Below are positions 10,474-19,539 of a DNA stretch of 64,000 nt, one piece after another (positions within the stretch are counted from its first letter, which is position 1; every line of letters starts with the position of its first letter). The notes under the pieces were generated by a model. It saw nothing but the letters and a program-made list of their open reading frames with translations, ran no database searches and was not told the DNA's origin. The DNA comes from Nocardioides alcanivorans (GTDB lineage Bacteria > Actinomycetota > Actinomycetes > Propionibacteriales > Nocardioidaceae). The translations under genes were made by a program, and so were the position numbers. The DNA lies in contig NZ_JAKGRW010000006.1 in NCBI RefSeq assembly GCF_021555175.1, forward strand, positions 186,001 to 250,000, written 5' to 3'.

Positions 10474-10505
10474 CCCGTCGCGGAGTTCGGCTCCGCGGCG
10501 GGTTT
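10474..10505 (+). terminator. Rho-independent terminator after the ftsK-HTH pair
   Basis: CCCGTCGCGGAG pairs with CTCCGCGGCGGG (one T-G pair) around a TTCGG loop, followed by TTT. It separates the ftsK operon from rimO. Confidence 0.65.
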
Positions 10506-10578
10506 CGGCCCTTTCGGGCCACGGGGGCGAGGCCGAAGCGGGGGAACGTGCCGTCACACGGCATACTTCACGGTAGCC

Positions 10579-12047
10579 ATGACGACTTCACAGACCACCC
10601 AGCCCGACGACCTCGTGTCCGTCGCGATGGTGACCCTCGGATGTGCCCGCAACGAGGTGGATTCCGAGGAGCTGGCCGGCCGCCTGGCCGCCGACGGTTT
10701 CCGCCTGGTCGACGACCCGGAGGACGCCGACACCGTCGTGGTCAACACGTGCGGATTCGTCGAGGCCGCGAAGAAGGACTCCGTCGACACCCTCCTCGAG
10801 GCGGCGGACCTCAAGGAGACCGGACGCACCCAGGCCGTGGTTGCCGTGGGCTGCATGGCCGAGCGCTACGGCAAGGACCTCGCGCAGTCGTTGCCCGAGG
10901 CCGACGCCGTGCTCGGCTTCGACGACTATCCCGAGATCGCCGATCGGCTCCGTTCGGTCCTCGCGGGGGAGACGCTCCACCCGCACACGCCGCAGGATCG
11001 TCGCAAGCTGCTCCCGATCACGCCGGCAGAGCGTGACGCGTCCACGTTGAGCGTCCCCGGCCACCAGCCGGTCGCCTCGGTCGACGACGTGGGCGCTGGT
11101 GGTCCCGCGACCGGGCCCCGCGCCGTACGCCGCCGTTTGGGCTCCGGCCCCACCGCACCCTTGAAGCTCGCCAGCGGCTGCGACCGTCGGTGCACGTTCT
11201 GCGCCATCCCAGCCTTCCGCGGCGCCTTCGTGAGCCGTAGGCCCTCCGACGTGCTGCAGGAGGCCCAATGGCTGGCCACGCAGGACGTCAAGGAGATCTT
11301 CCTCGTCAGCGAGAACTCGACCTCCTACGGCAAGGATCTCGGTGACCTGAGGTTGCTCGAGACGATGCTCCCCGAGCTTTCCGCCATCGAGGGGATCGAG
11401 CGGGTGCGGGTCTCCTACCTTCAGCCCGCCGAGACCCGTCCCGGGCTGATCGAGGCCATCGCCACGACGCCCGGTGTGGTGCCCTACTTCGATCTCTCCT
11501 TCCAGCACGCCAGTGCCACGGTGCTGCGCCGGATGCGTCGCTTCGGTGACCCCGAGAGCTTCCTGGGACTGCTGCAGCAGATCCGCGCGCTGCGCCCCGA
11601 TGCTGGGGTGCGCTCCAACGTGATCGTCGGTTTCCCGGGCGAGACCGAGGAGGAGTTCCGCACGCTGTGCGACTTCCTGGTCGAGGCCCGCCTCGACGTG
11701 ACCGGTGTCTTCGGCTACTCCGACGAGGACGGCACCGCCGCCGAACAGCTGCCCGGCAAGCTCGACGCAGATCTCATTGCCGAGCGCACTGCTGAGGTGA
11801 GCGCACTCGTGGAGGAGCTGAACGCCCAGCGGGCCGAGGATCGGATCGGTGACCGGGTGAGTGTGCTCGTCGAGTCCCTCGATGACGGCGTCGTCGAGGG
11901 GCGTGCCGAGCAGCAGGGGCCCGAGGTCGACGGCTGCACCCGGATCGAAGGCGATGTCGCGGCACTGCGGATCGGCGACATCGTCGAAGCGACCGTCATC
12001 GCGACGGAAGGTGTCGATCTGGTGGCCGAGCTGGGGAGGGATCGTGA
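10579..12047 (+). CDS. rimO: Ribosomal protein S12 methylthiotransferase RimO (frameshift near the end)
   Basis: Radical-SAM enzyme that methylthiolates the conserved aspartate of ribosomal protein S12. The N-terminal UPF0004 domain has [15 protein letters not shown] and [11 protein letters not shown]. The radical-SAM cluster is [18 protein letters not shown], and a TRAM domain closes the protein (about 420-489). The start is the ATG at 10579, because upstream in-frame codons are not protein-like; CATACT at 10562-10567 is a plausible -10. One G is missing in 12033-12036: restoring it ends the protein ...VAELGEGS at a TGA overlapping the pgsA GTG. Without it the frame runs on into pgsA. Confidence 0.94.
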
Positions 12048-12652
12048 CCGAAGCCGAGGCCAAGCCCAGCAACTGGAACATCCCCAACGCGCTCACGACT
12101 CTGCGCATCCTCATGGTGCCGCTCTTCGGGTGGGCCCTGCTGCAGGACGGCGGTGACTCGGTCGGCTGGCGGGTCGTGGCCTTCGTGATCTTCGCACTGG
12201 CGATGGTCACCGACAAGATCGACGGCGACATCGCGCGTTCACGCAACCTGGTCACCGATTTCGGCAAGATCGCCGACCCCATCGCTGACAAGGCGATCAC
12301 CGGCATGGCCTTCATCGGCCTGTCCATCGTCGGTGACGTCTGGTGGTGGGTGACGATCCTGGTGCTCGTTCGGGAGTGGAGCATCACGCTGCTGCGACTG
12401 TCGATCATGAAGAACGTCGTGATCCCCGCGGCCCAGAGCGGCAAGATCAAGACTGCTTTGCAGGGCGTGGCGCTGGCCGGGCTGGCGCTGCCGCTGCGGC
12501 AGGTGGACGGATGGATGGACCTGCCCGGCGACGTCCTGTTCTACGCGAGCCAGGCCCTCCTGGCCGGTGCCGTGGCCATGACCGTCTGGTCGGGTTACGA
12601 GTTCTATCGCGAGGCGTGGAAGCAGCGGCACGCCTTGTCCGGCCGTGGCTGA
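12044..12652 (+). CDS. pgsA: CDP-diacylglycerol--glycerol-3-phosphate 3-phosphatidyltransferase
   Basis: 202-residue multi-helix membrane enzyme that makes phosphatidylglycerol phosphate, first step to phosphatidylglycerol and cardiolipin. The CDP-alcohol phosphotransferase signature D-x2-DG-x2-AR-x8-G-x3-D-x3-D is complete in [10 protein letters not shown]...[12 protein letters not shown]. The GTG at 12044 overlaps the repaired rimO stop (GTGA), so the two are translationally coupled. rimO-pgsA is the usual actinobacterial order. cinA, which normally follows, is absent here. Confidence 0.93.
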   Translation: MTEAEAKPSNWNIPNALTTLRILMVPLFGWALLQDGGDSVGWRVVAFVIFALAMVTDKIDGDIARSRNLVTDFGKIADPIADKAITGMAFIGLSIVGDVWWWVTILVLVREWSITLLRLSIMKNVVIPAAQSGKIKTALQGVALAGLALPLRQVDGWMDLPGDVLFYASQALLAGAVAMTVWSGYEFYREAWKQRHALSGRG

Positions 12653-12974
12653 CTGGTCGTTCCTGCGTCTCGCATTTCGCCGTTGCTTCTCGCGCTGCGA
12701 TGTGACCGAGACCACTTCGTGACCTTTTTGGGCTCCCGGAGTCGGTGATCCTGTCCTAGGGTGACGGGATCCTGACGACAGATCTTCGTCCTTCCTGGAC
12801 CATCAACGGCGAATCGCGGTTCGCGCCTGAGGGCTGCCGGAAACCTTCTTTTCACCGAGTGCTCACGCATTCGACGGGTTGCTGCACGCGTGATGTGTGT
12901 GTGCTGGGGATCTGACCGTCGGGAGATCTCGGGGACGGTTTCGACGGTGACGAGGCGAGGAGCAACGCAGAATC
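12653..12974. other. Intergenic region upstream of the 5'-nucleotidase
   Basis: 322 bp without a protein-like frame. It holds a possible -10 (TAGGGT, 12757-12762) and, at 12851-12870, two TCAC cores 11 bp apart that resemble the direct-repeat spacing of actinobacterial PHO boxes. I see no RNA gene or terminator. Confidence 0.4.
12851..12870 (+). promoter_or_regulatory. Possible PHO box
   Basis: TTCACCGAGTGCTCACGCAT contains TCAC at 12852 and 12863, the 11-bp periodicity of PhoP direct repeats. The sequence match is only partial. The downstream gene is a secreted phosphate-releasing enzyme, which makes PhoP control plausible but unproven. Confidence 0.25.
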
Positions 12975-15251
12975 ATGACAATCTTGCAGAAGAAGGCAGC
13001 CGTAGGAGCTGCCGCGGCGCTGGTGCTGGGGGGACTGGCGGCACTGCCCACCGGCGCGGCCCAGGCAGCGCCCGAGGACGTGGTGCAGGTCCAGATCCTG
13101 GCCACCAACGACTTCCACGGCCGGATCCTGCCGAACGGGGCGGAATCGGGCGCGGCGGTGATCGCGGGCGCGGTGCAGGAGCTTGAGGCCGACAACCCCA
13201 ACACGGTCTTCGCGGCCGCCGGTGACCTGATCGGCGCGTCCACGTTCGAGTCCTTCATCAGCCAGGACAAGCCCACGATCGACGCGCTCAACGCAGCCGG
13301 CCTCGACGTGTCGGCCGTCGGCAACCACGAGTTCGACCAGGGCTACGACGACCTGGTCAACCGGGTGATGGCGCCGTACGACGCGACGACGAACCCGCTG
13401 GGCGGCGCGGAGTGGGAGTACATCGGCGCCAACGTGAAGAAGAAGGTCGACGGCACGCAGGCAGACGGCATCGAGGCTTCCTGGATGGAGACCTTCACCG
13501 AGGGCAGCAACACCGTCGACGTCGGTTTCGTGGGTGCGGTCACCGAGCACCTCGACGAGCTGGTGTCTCCGGCCGGCATCGCCGACATCGAAGCCGCCGA
13601 CATCGTGTCGTCGGTCAACGCAGAGGCAGCTGACCTGAAGGATGCCGGCGCGGAGCTCGTCGTGCTGCTCGTTCACGAAGGTGCCGCGACGACCGCCTTG
13701 GCGTCCGCAACCGACCCGGCGTCCGACTTCGGCAAGATCGTGACCGGGGTCAGCGACGACATCGGTGCGATCGTCTCGGGCCACACCCATCTGGCCTACA
13801 ACCACACCATCGACGGGATGCCGGTGGTCTCCGCCGGTCAGTACGGCGTGAACCTCAACCAGCTCGTCTTCGACATCGACTCGGCCACCGGCGAGGTGGA
13901 GGTCGTCTCGCAGGAGATCCTCCCGCTGATGCGCAACGAACCTGTCGGCGGTCAGGACAACTGGATCGCCAACTATGCGCCGGACCCGGTGGTCGCGCAG
14001 ATCGTCCAGGACGCCAAGGACGAGGCCGACGTGCTCGGTGCCGAGCAGATCGGCGAGATCGGTGCTGCGTTCCAGCGCGCGAAGCTGAGCAACGGCACCA
14101 CGGAGAACCGCGGCGGTGAGTCGACCCTCGGCAACCTGGTCGCCGAGGTGCAGCGCGCCCAGACCCCTGAGTCCATCGGGGGCGCCGAGATCGCCTTCAT
14201 GAACCCCGGCGGTCTCCGGGCCGACATGGTCGGTGAGGACGGCAAGCTCACCTACAAGCAGGCCGCCGTCGTGCAGCCCTTTGCCAACACCCTGGTACGC
14301 ATGGACTTGACCGGCGCACAGATCAAGCAGGTTCTCGAGGAGCAGTGGCAGCCGGACGGTGCCTCGCGCCCCTTCCTGCGGCTCGGCATCTCGGAGGGAT
14401 TCACCTACACCTACGACCCGTCGGCTGCGCGCAACAAGCGGGTCACTGGGATGTGGCTGGACGGCACGGCCATCAAGCCGGCATCGAGCTACTCGGTGAC
14501 GGTGAACTCCTTCCTCTCCACGGGTGGTGACAACTTCTTCACCCTGAACGCCGGTGCGAACAAGCAGGACACCGGGGTCACCGACCTGCAGGCGATGGTC
14601 GACTACATGGCTGCGGCGGAGGACGCCGTGTCCCCGGACTTCAGCCAGCGCTCGGTCGGTGTGTCCACGGACAAGGCCAGCTATGCGCCGGGTGACACCG
14701 CTACGGTCGATCTCAGCTCGTTGATCATGACCGGCCCCGGTGACACCGTTGACGAGGAGGTCAGTGTCGCTGTCGGGAGTGCTGCCCCGGTGAGCGTGCC
14801 GGTCGACGCGACGGTCACGGACGAGGTGACCGACGAGGACGGCGTTGCCCAGGTCCAGCTCACCATCCCTGCCGGGACCAAGCGCGGTTCGTCGCTGGCC
14901 GTCACCGTCACGGGTGAGGCCAGTGGCACGCAGCTCTCGTTCAGCCTTCCCGTCGCGCCGAAGGTCGCCCCGAAGCTGCAGGTGAAGGTCAAGCCCAAGA
15001 AGGTCAAGGCGAAGAAGACCAAGGCCAAGGTGGTCATCGCGGTCAAGGCCAAGGGCGTCGACGTCACCGGCAAGGTGCAGGTCAAGGCCAACGGCAAGAA
15101 GAAGACGGTCAAGGTGAACAAGGCGGGGAAGGCGAAGGTCAACCTCGGCAAGTTCAAGAAGAAGGGCAAGAAGAAGGTGGTCGTGACCTACCTGGGCGAC
15201 GACAACCTGAAGAAGGCCAAGAAGAAGTTCAAGGTCAAGGTCACGCGCTGA
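12975..15251 (+). CDS. Secreted 5'-nucleotidase / metallophosphoesterase with Lys-rich C-terminus
   Basis: 758-residue exported enzyme of the UshA/NadN type, releasing phosphate from nucleotides outside the cell. A signal peptide (KKAAVGAAAALVLGGLAALP, cut after AQA) leads into the metallophosphatase domain with ATNDFHGR (about residue 42), AGDLIGAS, GNHEFDQG and SGHTHLAYN. The 5'-nucleotidase C-domain covers about 340-560 (GGESTLGNLVAEV, MNPGGLRADM). A linker domain and a roughly 90-residue module rich in Lys follow (about 665-758), with the YLGDD motif shared with the neighbouring nuclease and the M4 protease. GAGGAG lies upstream of the ATG. A strong terminator separates it from the nuclease. 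Confidence 0.93.
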   Translation: MTILQKKAAVGAAAALVLGGLAALPTGAAQAAPEDVVQVQILATNDFHGRILPNGAESGAAVIAGAVQELEADNPNTVFAAAGDLIGASTFESFISQDKPTIDALNAAGLDVSAVGNHEFDQGYDDLVNRVMAPYDATTNPLGGAEWEYIGANVKKKVDGTQADGIEASWMETFTEGSNTVDVGFVGAVTEHLDELVSPAGIADIEAADIVSSVNAEAADLKDAGAELVVLLVHEGAATTALASATDPASDFGKIVTGVSDDIGAIVSGHTHLAYNHTIDGMPVVSAGQYGVNLNQLVFDIDSATGEVEVVSQEILPLMRNEPVGGQDNWIANYAPDPVVAQIVQDAKDEADVLGAEQIGEIGAAFQRAKLSNGTTENRGGESTLGNLVAEVQRAQTPESIGGAEIAFMNPGGLRADMVGEDGKLTYKQAAVVQPFANTLVRMDLTGAQIKQVLEEQWQPDGASRPFLRLGISEGFTYTYDPSAARNKRVTGMWLDGTAIKPASSYSVTVNSFLSTGGDNFFTLNAGANKQDTGVTDLQAMVDYMAAAEDAVSPDFSQRSVGVSTDKASYAPGDTATVDLSSLIMTGPGDTVDEEVSVAVGSAAPVSVPVDATVTDEVTDEDGVAQVQLTIPAGTKRGSSLAVTVTGEASGTQLSFSLPVAPKVAPKLQVKVKPKKVKAKKTKAKVVIAVKAKGVDVTGKVQVKANGKKKTVKVNKAGKAKVNLGKFKKKGKKKVVVTYLGDDNLKKAKKKFKVKVTR

Positions 15252-15281
15252 CCCAGGTGCGTCGACACAGTTGACCCCGAT

Positions 15282-15317
15282 GACAGGGGGCCGCCACTCG
15301 GGCGGTGGCCCCCTGTC
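15282..15317 (+). terminator. Terminator after the 5'-nucleotidase
   Basis: GACAGGGGGCC pairs perfectly with GGCCCCCTGTC around a GC-rich inner hairpin. It sits 30 bp after the stop codon. Confidence 0.75.
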
Positions 15318-15384
15318 GTCGTCCCCGCAGGTCTCGGTTGCCTGCTCCAGGAGACACATTCACGCGGTTCTCGGAGGAACCAAC

Positions 15385-18270
15385 ATGTCCCGACACAAAC
15401 TCGTGGCACCGCTCGCGGTCGCCGCCCTCACCGCGGCCACGCTGGCCGCGGTCCCCACCACTGCACAGGCAGCACCCGTTGCGGATTCAGCGCTGGTGAT
15501 CAGCGAGGTCTACGGAGGTGGCGGCAACTCTGGAGCGCCGCTCAACCAAGACTTCGTGGAACTTCACAACAAGGGCGACGTGCCCATCGACCTGACCGGT
15601 TATTCGGTGCAGTACAAGAGCGCCGCCGGCGCGGTGTGGACCGGTCGGATCGATCTGTCAGGAACGCTGGCGCCCGGGGACTACTACCTCGCAGCGGGCG
15701 CAACCGGCGCCAACGGCGGGCCGCTCCCGACGCCGGACGTGGTCAACACGGGCGTCAACCTGTCCGGAACGACGGGCAATGTTGCTCTGTCATCCTCGAC
15801 GACAACCCTGACGTGCGTGACCACGGCCTGCGCCGCTGACCCGGCAGTGGTCGACCTCGTGGGTTTCGGCGGAGGCGACACCTTCCTCGGCACAGCTCCA
15901 GCCCCGGCCCCGTCCAATTCCACCTCGGTGGCTCGTGACGTGGACTCCTCCAACACCCTCCAGAACGTGGACGACTTCACTGCCGGCGCGCCCACGCCGG
16001 GCGAGGAGCCAGCGGTGGTCGAGCCGCCGGAAGAGGTCGAGCTGACGATCCCCGAGATCCAGGGCACCGGGCTGGTCTCCGACCACGTCGGCGACATCGC
16101 CACGACCACCGGCGTGGTCACGGCGGCCTATCCGGCAGGTGGCCTCTTCGGGTTCTACCTGCAGACACCAGGCACCGGTGGCGCGACCGATGTCGCCTCG
16201 CGCACGGCCTCCGACGGCATCTTCGTGCGGGTCGCCGCATCGGCGGGCGCCGTCACCGTGCAGCCGGGTGACCACGTGCAGGTCAAGGGCGCCGTGGCCG
16301 AGTATGCCGGTGCCACCCAGGTCGAGGTGACGGCGGCGGCCGACATCGTCCCCCTCGACGACGATGCCGATCCGGTGACCCCAGTGACGCTGGAGGCCTG
16401 GCCGAGCGCCCCCGCCGAGCGGGAGGTGCTGGAGGGCATGCTTTTCCAACCGACCGGTGACTTCACCGTCACCAACACCTACTTCGGGGGCAGCAACCCC
16501 GGTGACAGCCGCTACGGCGAGGTCGGTCTGGCGCAGGGCGACAAGCCGCTGATGACGCCGACCGAGGTGGCCGATGCGCAGGACGCTGCCGCGGTTGCCG
16601 CGGTCGAGGCCGACAACGCGGCCCGGCAGGTCGTGCTCGACGACGGCTCGTCGTGGAGCTTCTTCGGTGGCAGCTATGACGGCAATGGCACCCCGGCCTA
16701 CGTCTCCCAGTCCCAGCCGGCCGTGGTCGGTGCCTCGGTCACATTCGACGAGCCCGTGGTCTTCACGGAGGGCGGTAGCCCCTCCGCGCCGACCTGGCGC
16801 TTCCAGCCCACCTCGTGGGTGCAGGGGCCGGACAACACGACGAGCCCGGTGACGTTCGAGAACACGCGTACGCCGGCACCGGAGGCGGCGCAGATCGATC
16901 CGGACGGTACCGCCGACGTGCGGGTGGCGTCGTTCAACGTGCTCAACTACTTCACCACCCTGGGTGACGCGGACGACGACAACGTCGGCGATGGTGGCTG
17001 CACCGCCTACAACGACCGCAACGGCGACGGCAACAACGTCAACACCGGGTGTGCCCAGCGCGGCGCCTGGGACCCCGAGGACCTGGAGCGTCAGCAGAAC
17101 AAGATCGTGGCCGCGATCAACGCGCTCGACGCCGACGTGGTCGGGCTGATGGAGATCGAGAACTCCGCAGCCCTCGGTGAGGAGGCCGACGAGGCAACCG
17201 AGACGCTGGTGGCCGCACTCAACGCGGATGCTGGCGACGAGGTCTGGGCGGCCAACCCGTCGTCCGAGGAACTGCCCGACGCCTCCGAGCAGGACGTGAT
17301 CACCAACGCGATCATCTACAAGGTCGCCTCGGTGGAGCGGGTCGGTGAGGCGCACGCTCTCGGCGATCAGAGCAGCGGTTCGGGCGCGTTCGCCAACGCT
17401 CGTGAGCCCATCGCGCAGACGTTCCGCTCGACCGACGGCGGCGACTCCTTCCTGGTCGTCGTCAACCACTTCAAGTCGAAGGGGTCGGGGGCCGACGACG
17501 GCACCGGGCAGGGCGCGGCCAACCCGGACCGCATCGCCCAGGCCGAAGCACTGCGCGACTGGGTGCCGTCGGTGCAGGCGAGCGAGGACGTCGAGGCGGT
17601 GCTGCTGACCGGTGACTTCAACGCCTACACGATGGAGGACCCGCTGCAGGTGCTCTACGACGCCGGCTACGCAGACGCCGCCACCGAGTTCGGCAGCGGG
17701 GACGAGTGGACCTACTCCTTCCAGGCGATGTCGGGTTCGCTCGACCACGTGCTGCTGAACGAAGCGGCGCAGGCAGCCACGACCGGAGCAGACATCTGGG
17801 GCATCAACTCGGGTGAGTCGCTGCTCTTCGAGTACAGCCGGTGGAACTACCACGCCACCGACTTCCACGAGGACACGCCGTATCGCTCCTCCGACCACGA
17901 CCCGGTGCTGGTGGGCCTCGACCTGGTGGCCGACGACTCCGAGCCGGAGCCGGTCAAGGCCCAGAAGGCCGTGATCAAGGCGAAGTTCAAGCCCGCCAAG
18001 CTCAAGGTCGGCAAGAACGGCAAGATCGTCGTCACCGTCAAGGGCAAGCAGGGCGCCAAGGCGACCGGCAAGGTCAAGATCAAGGTGAAGGGGAAGGTCA
18101 CGGGCAAGAAGACCATCACCGTCAAGCTGAACAAGAACGGCAAGGCGAAGATCAAGCTGCCCAAGGCCAAGAAGGTCGGCAAGCTCCAGGTCGCGGTCAA
18201 GTACCTCGGCTCCGATGCCGTGAAGGCCGGCAAGAAGAAGTTCAAGGTCAAGGTGGTTCGCAAGAAGTAG
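15385..18270 (+). CDS. Secreted ExeM/NucH-type endonuclease with Lys-rich C-terminus
   Basis: 961-residue exported nuclease. GGAGGAA at 15373-15379 fixes the ATG at 15385. A signal peptide (cut near AQA-AP) is followed by a lamin-tail domain (VISEVYGGGGNSGAPLNQDF, about 32-140), an OB-like domain (about 220-330) and an endonuclease/exonuclease/phosphatase domain from about residue 510 (VRVASFNVLNYF, GLMEIEN, VVNHFKSKGSG, LTGDFNAY, SGSLDHVL, SDHDPVLVGL). That is the ExeM/NucH layout for extracellular DNases. The last 90 residues are the lysine-rich Ig-like module ending VKVVRKK. It could feed phosphate and nucleosides to the cell together with the upstream nucleotidase (inference). Confidence 0.92.
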   Translation: MSRHKLVAPLAVAALTAATLAAVPTTAQAAPVADSALVISEVYGGGGNSGAPLNQDFVELHNKGDVPIDLTGYSVQYKSAAGAVWTGRIDLSGTLAPGDYYLAAGATGANGGPLPTPDVVNTGVNLSGTTGNVALSSSTTTLTCVTTACAADPAVVDLVGFGGGDTFLGTAPAPAPSNSTSVARDVDSSNTLQNVDDFTAGAPTPGEEPAVVEPPEEVELTIPEIQGTGLVSDHVGDIATTTGVVTAAYPAGGLFGFYLQTPGTGGATDVASRTASDGIFVRVAASAGAVTVQPGDHVQVKGAVAEYAGATQVEVTAAADIVPLDDDADPVTPVTLEAWPSAPAEREVLEGMLFQPTGDFTVTNTYFGGSNPGDSRYGEVGLAQGDKPLMTPTEVADAQDAAAVAAVEADNAARQVVLDDGSSWSFFGGSYDGNGTPAYVSQSQPAVVGASVTFDEPVVFTEGGSPSAPTWRFQPTSWVQGPDNTTSPVTFENTRTPAPEAAQIDPDGTADVRVASFNVLNYFTTLGDADDDNVGDGGCTAYNDRNGDGNNVNTGCAQRGAWDPEDLERQQNKIVAAINALDADVVGLMEIENSAALGEEADEATETLVAALNADAGDEVWAANPSSEELPDASEQDVITNAIIYKVASVERVGEAHALGDQSSGSGAFANAREPIAQTFRSTDGGDSFLVVVNHFKSKGSGADDGTGQGAANPDRIAQAEALRDWVPSVQASEDVEAVLLTGDFNAYTMEDPLQVLYDAGYADAATEFGSGDEWTYSFQAMSGSLDHVLLNEAAQAATTGADIWGINSGESLLFEYSRWNYHATDFHEDTPYRSSDHDPVLVGLDLVADDSEPEPVKAQKAVIKAKFKPAKLKVGKNGKIVVTVKGKQGAKATGKVKIKVKGKVTGKKTITVKLNKNGKAKIKLPKAKKVGKLQVAVKYLGSDAVKAGKKKFKVKVVRKK

Positions 18271-18285
18271 CGGCACACCAGCGTC

Positions 18286-18314
18286 GTGAGGGGTCGGGTC
18301 GACCCGACCCTCAC
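18286..18314 (+). terminator. Terminator after the nuclease
   Basis: GTGAGGGGTCGGGTCGACCC continues into GACCCTCAC, a near-perfect hairpin of about 14 bp centred on GTCGAC, 15 bp after the stop. Confidence 0.65.
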
Positions 18315-18416
18315 TGCGCCGTTCCGTCCACAGAAGTGGTGAGTCACTCGACGGGAACAACCCACCTCGGGGTAGCGTTGTGACATCACCTGACGGTGGA
18401 AAGAAAGGACCGGCCC

Positions 18417-18722
18417 ATGACGCTCTTCCGACGACTGCTCGGAGAGGCGCTGCGCGCGCAGCGCATGGAGCGTGGGTTGACCCTGCGTGAGGTCTCCGCA
18501 GACGCCCGGGTGAGTCTGGGCTACATCTCCGAGATTGAGCGTGGCCAGAAGGAAGCCTCCTCCGAGCTGCTCGCCTCCCTGTGCGGCGCGCTCGAGATGC
18601 CGTTGTCGCTGCTGCTGCACAACGTGAGCCAGGCCGCTGCCATCGAGGAGCAGCTCCTCACGGTGCCCGCCACGACGCTGCCGGTGCGTACCGGTGCCGA
18701 CGTGGTCGCCTCCGCCGCCTGA
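18417..18722 (+). CDS. clgR: ClgR-like XRE family transcriptional regulator
   Basis: 101-residue helix-turn-helix protein. The HTH covers about residues 8-65 (LGEALRAQRMERGLTLREVS, SLGYISEIERGQKEASSELL) and a short tail follows. Length, sequence and the pgsA...recA setting match ClgR, the actinobacterial activator of clp protease and related stress genes. The ATG at 18417 is preceded by AAAGGAC; an in-frame GTG at 18396 is less likely. cinA, normally between pgsA and clgR, is missing, and two secreted-enzyme genes occupy the interval. Confidence 0.82.
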   Translation: MTLFRRLLGEALRAQRMERGLTLREVSADARVSLGYISEIERGQKEASSELLASLCGALEMPLSLLLHNVSQAAAIEEQLLTVPATTLPVRTGADVVASAA

Positions 18723-18747
18723 CCCTGTCTCCCGAGGGCGACCGGCC

Positions 18748-19539
18748 TCAGTTGCCCCAGGGCGGCTGGCACGACGGGCACCAGTACGTCGCCCGCTCCC
18801 GCCCCTCGGGGCCCAGCATTGCCTGCTCCACCCGACTTCCGCACCTCAGGCACGCTCGGCCCGCGCGGCCGTAGACCCAGGTCCGACGCCCCCTGGCCAG
18901 CGAACCGGTGGTGGTCTGCACGTCGCGCTCGACGTTGGCTCGCAGCACCTTGCGGGCCAGCTCCACCACATCGGCCAGCCGGGGAACGCTCGCGGTCGGC
19001 GTGCGGGGATCCACGCCGGAGAGGAAGAGCACCTCCGACAGATACATGTTGCCGATGCCGGCGAGGTTGCGCTGGTCGAGGAGGGCCTGGCCGACGGGTC
19101 GGTCTGGGACCGCGGCCAGCCGGCCCAGTGCGATGTCGAGGTCCCAGTCGTTGCCGAGCAGGTCGGGGCCGAGATGACCCACGACCGTCTCCTCGTCGTT
19201 GCGAGCCAGCAGCTCGACCACGCCCAGGGCGAACCCGACAGCCTGCCACTCGGTAGTGCTCAGCACGACGCGCGCCTCGTGGGCCGGTCGTCTCCAGCGA
19301 CCGCCCGGGCGCAGCAGGTGCCACGATCCCTCCATCTTCAAGTGGGTGTGCAAGGTCCACTGCGCACCGATCCGGAGCAGCAGGTGCTTGCCTCGCGCCA
19401 GGGACTCCACCACCACCTCACCGGTCAGGTCCGTGGTGGCCAGGGCCGGCACCCGGAAGTCGGTCCCGGTCAGTGCCCGGCCCCGCAGCGCCGCACCCAG
19501 CCGGCGTGCGGTGCGATGCACGGTGTCGCCCTCAGGCAC
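18748..19539 (-). CDS. nei: Fpg/Nei family DNA glycosylase (endonuclease VIII-like)
   Basis: 263-residue base-excision repair enzyme removing oxidised bases and nicking abasic sites. The start MPEGDTVHR carries the catalytic Pro2 and Glu3 seen once Met is removed. A helix-two-turn-helix (about 125-215, including QALLDQRNLAGIGNMYLSEVLF) and a C-terminal zinc finger (CLRCGSRVEQ...YWCPSCQ) complete the family layout. The GTG start at 19539 overlaps the end of lhr by 8 nt, so the two repair genes are co-transcribed. PEGDT and the zinc finger point to the Nei branch rather than Fpg. Confidence 0.92.
   Translation of the reverse strand: MPEGDTVHRTARRLGAALRGRALTGTDFRVPALATTDLTGEVVVESLARGKHLLLRIGAQWTLHTHLKMEGSWHLLRPGGRWRRPAHEARVVLSTTEWQAVGFALGVVELLARNDEETVVGHLGPDLLGNDWDLDIALGRLAAVPDRPVGQALLDQRNLAGIGNMYLSEVLFLSGVDPRTPTASVPRLADVVELARKVLRANVERDVQTTTGSLARGRRTWVYGRAGRACLRCGSRVEQAMLGPEGRERATYWCPSCQPPWGN

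Noticed and set aside
15001..15240. Lysine-codon-rich repeats as a tandem DNA repeat or CRISPR-like array
   Set aside because: The repetition follows AAG-rich codons of the basic C-terminal domain. There are no regular repeat units or spacers, and no CRISPR array was seen anywhere in the window.
12852..18360. Long minus-strand frames (835 and 856 residues) opposite the nucleotidase and nuclease
   Set aside because: They are His/Arg/Val/Leu-rich shadows of high-GC coding sequence. The plus strand shows signal peptides and complete enzyme motifs.
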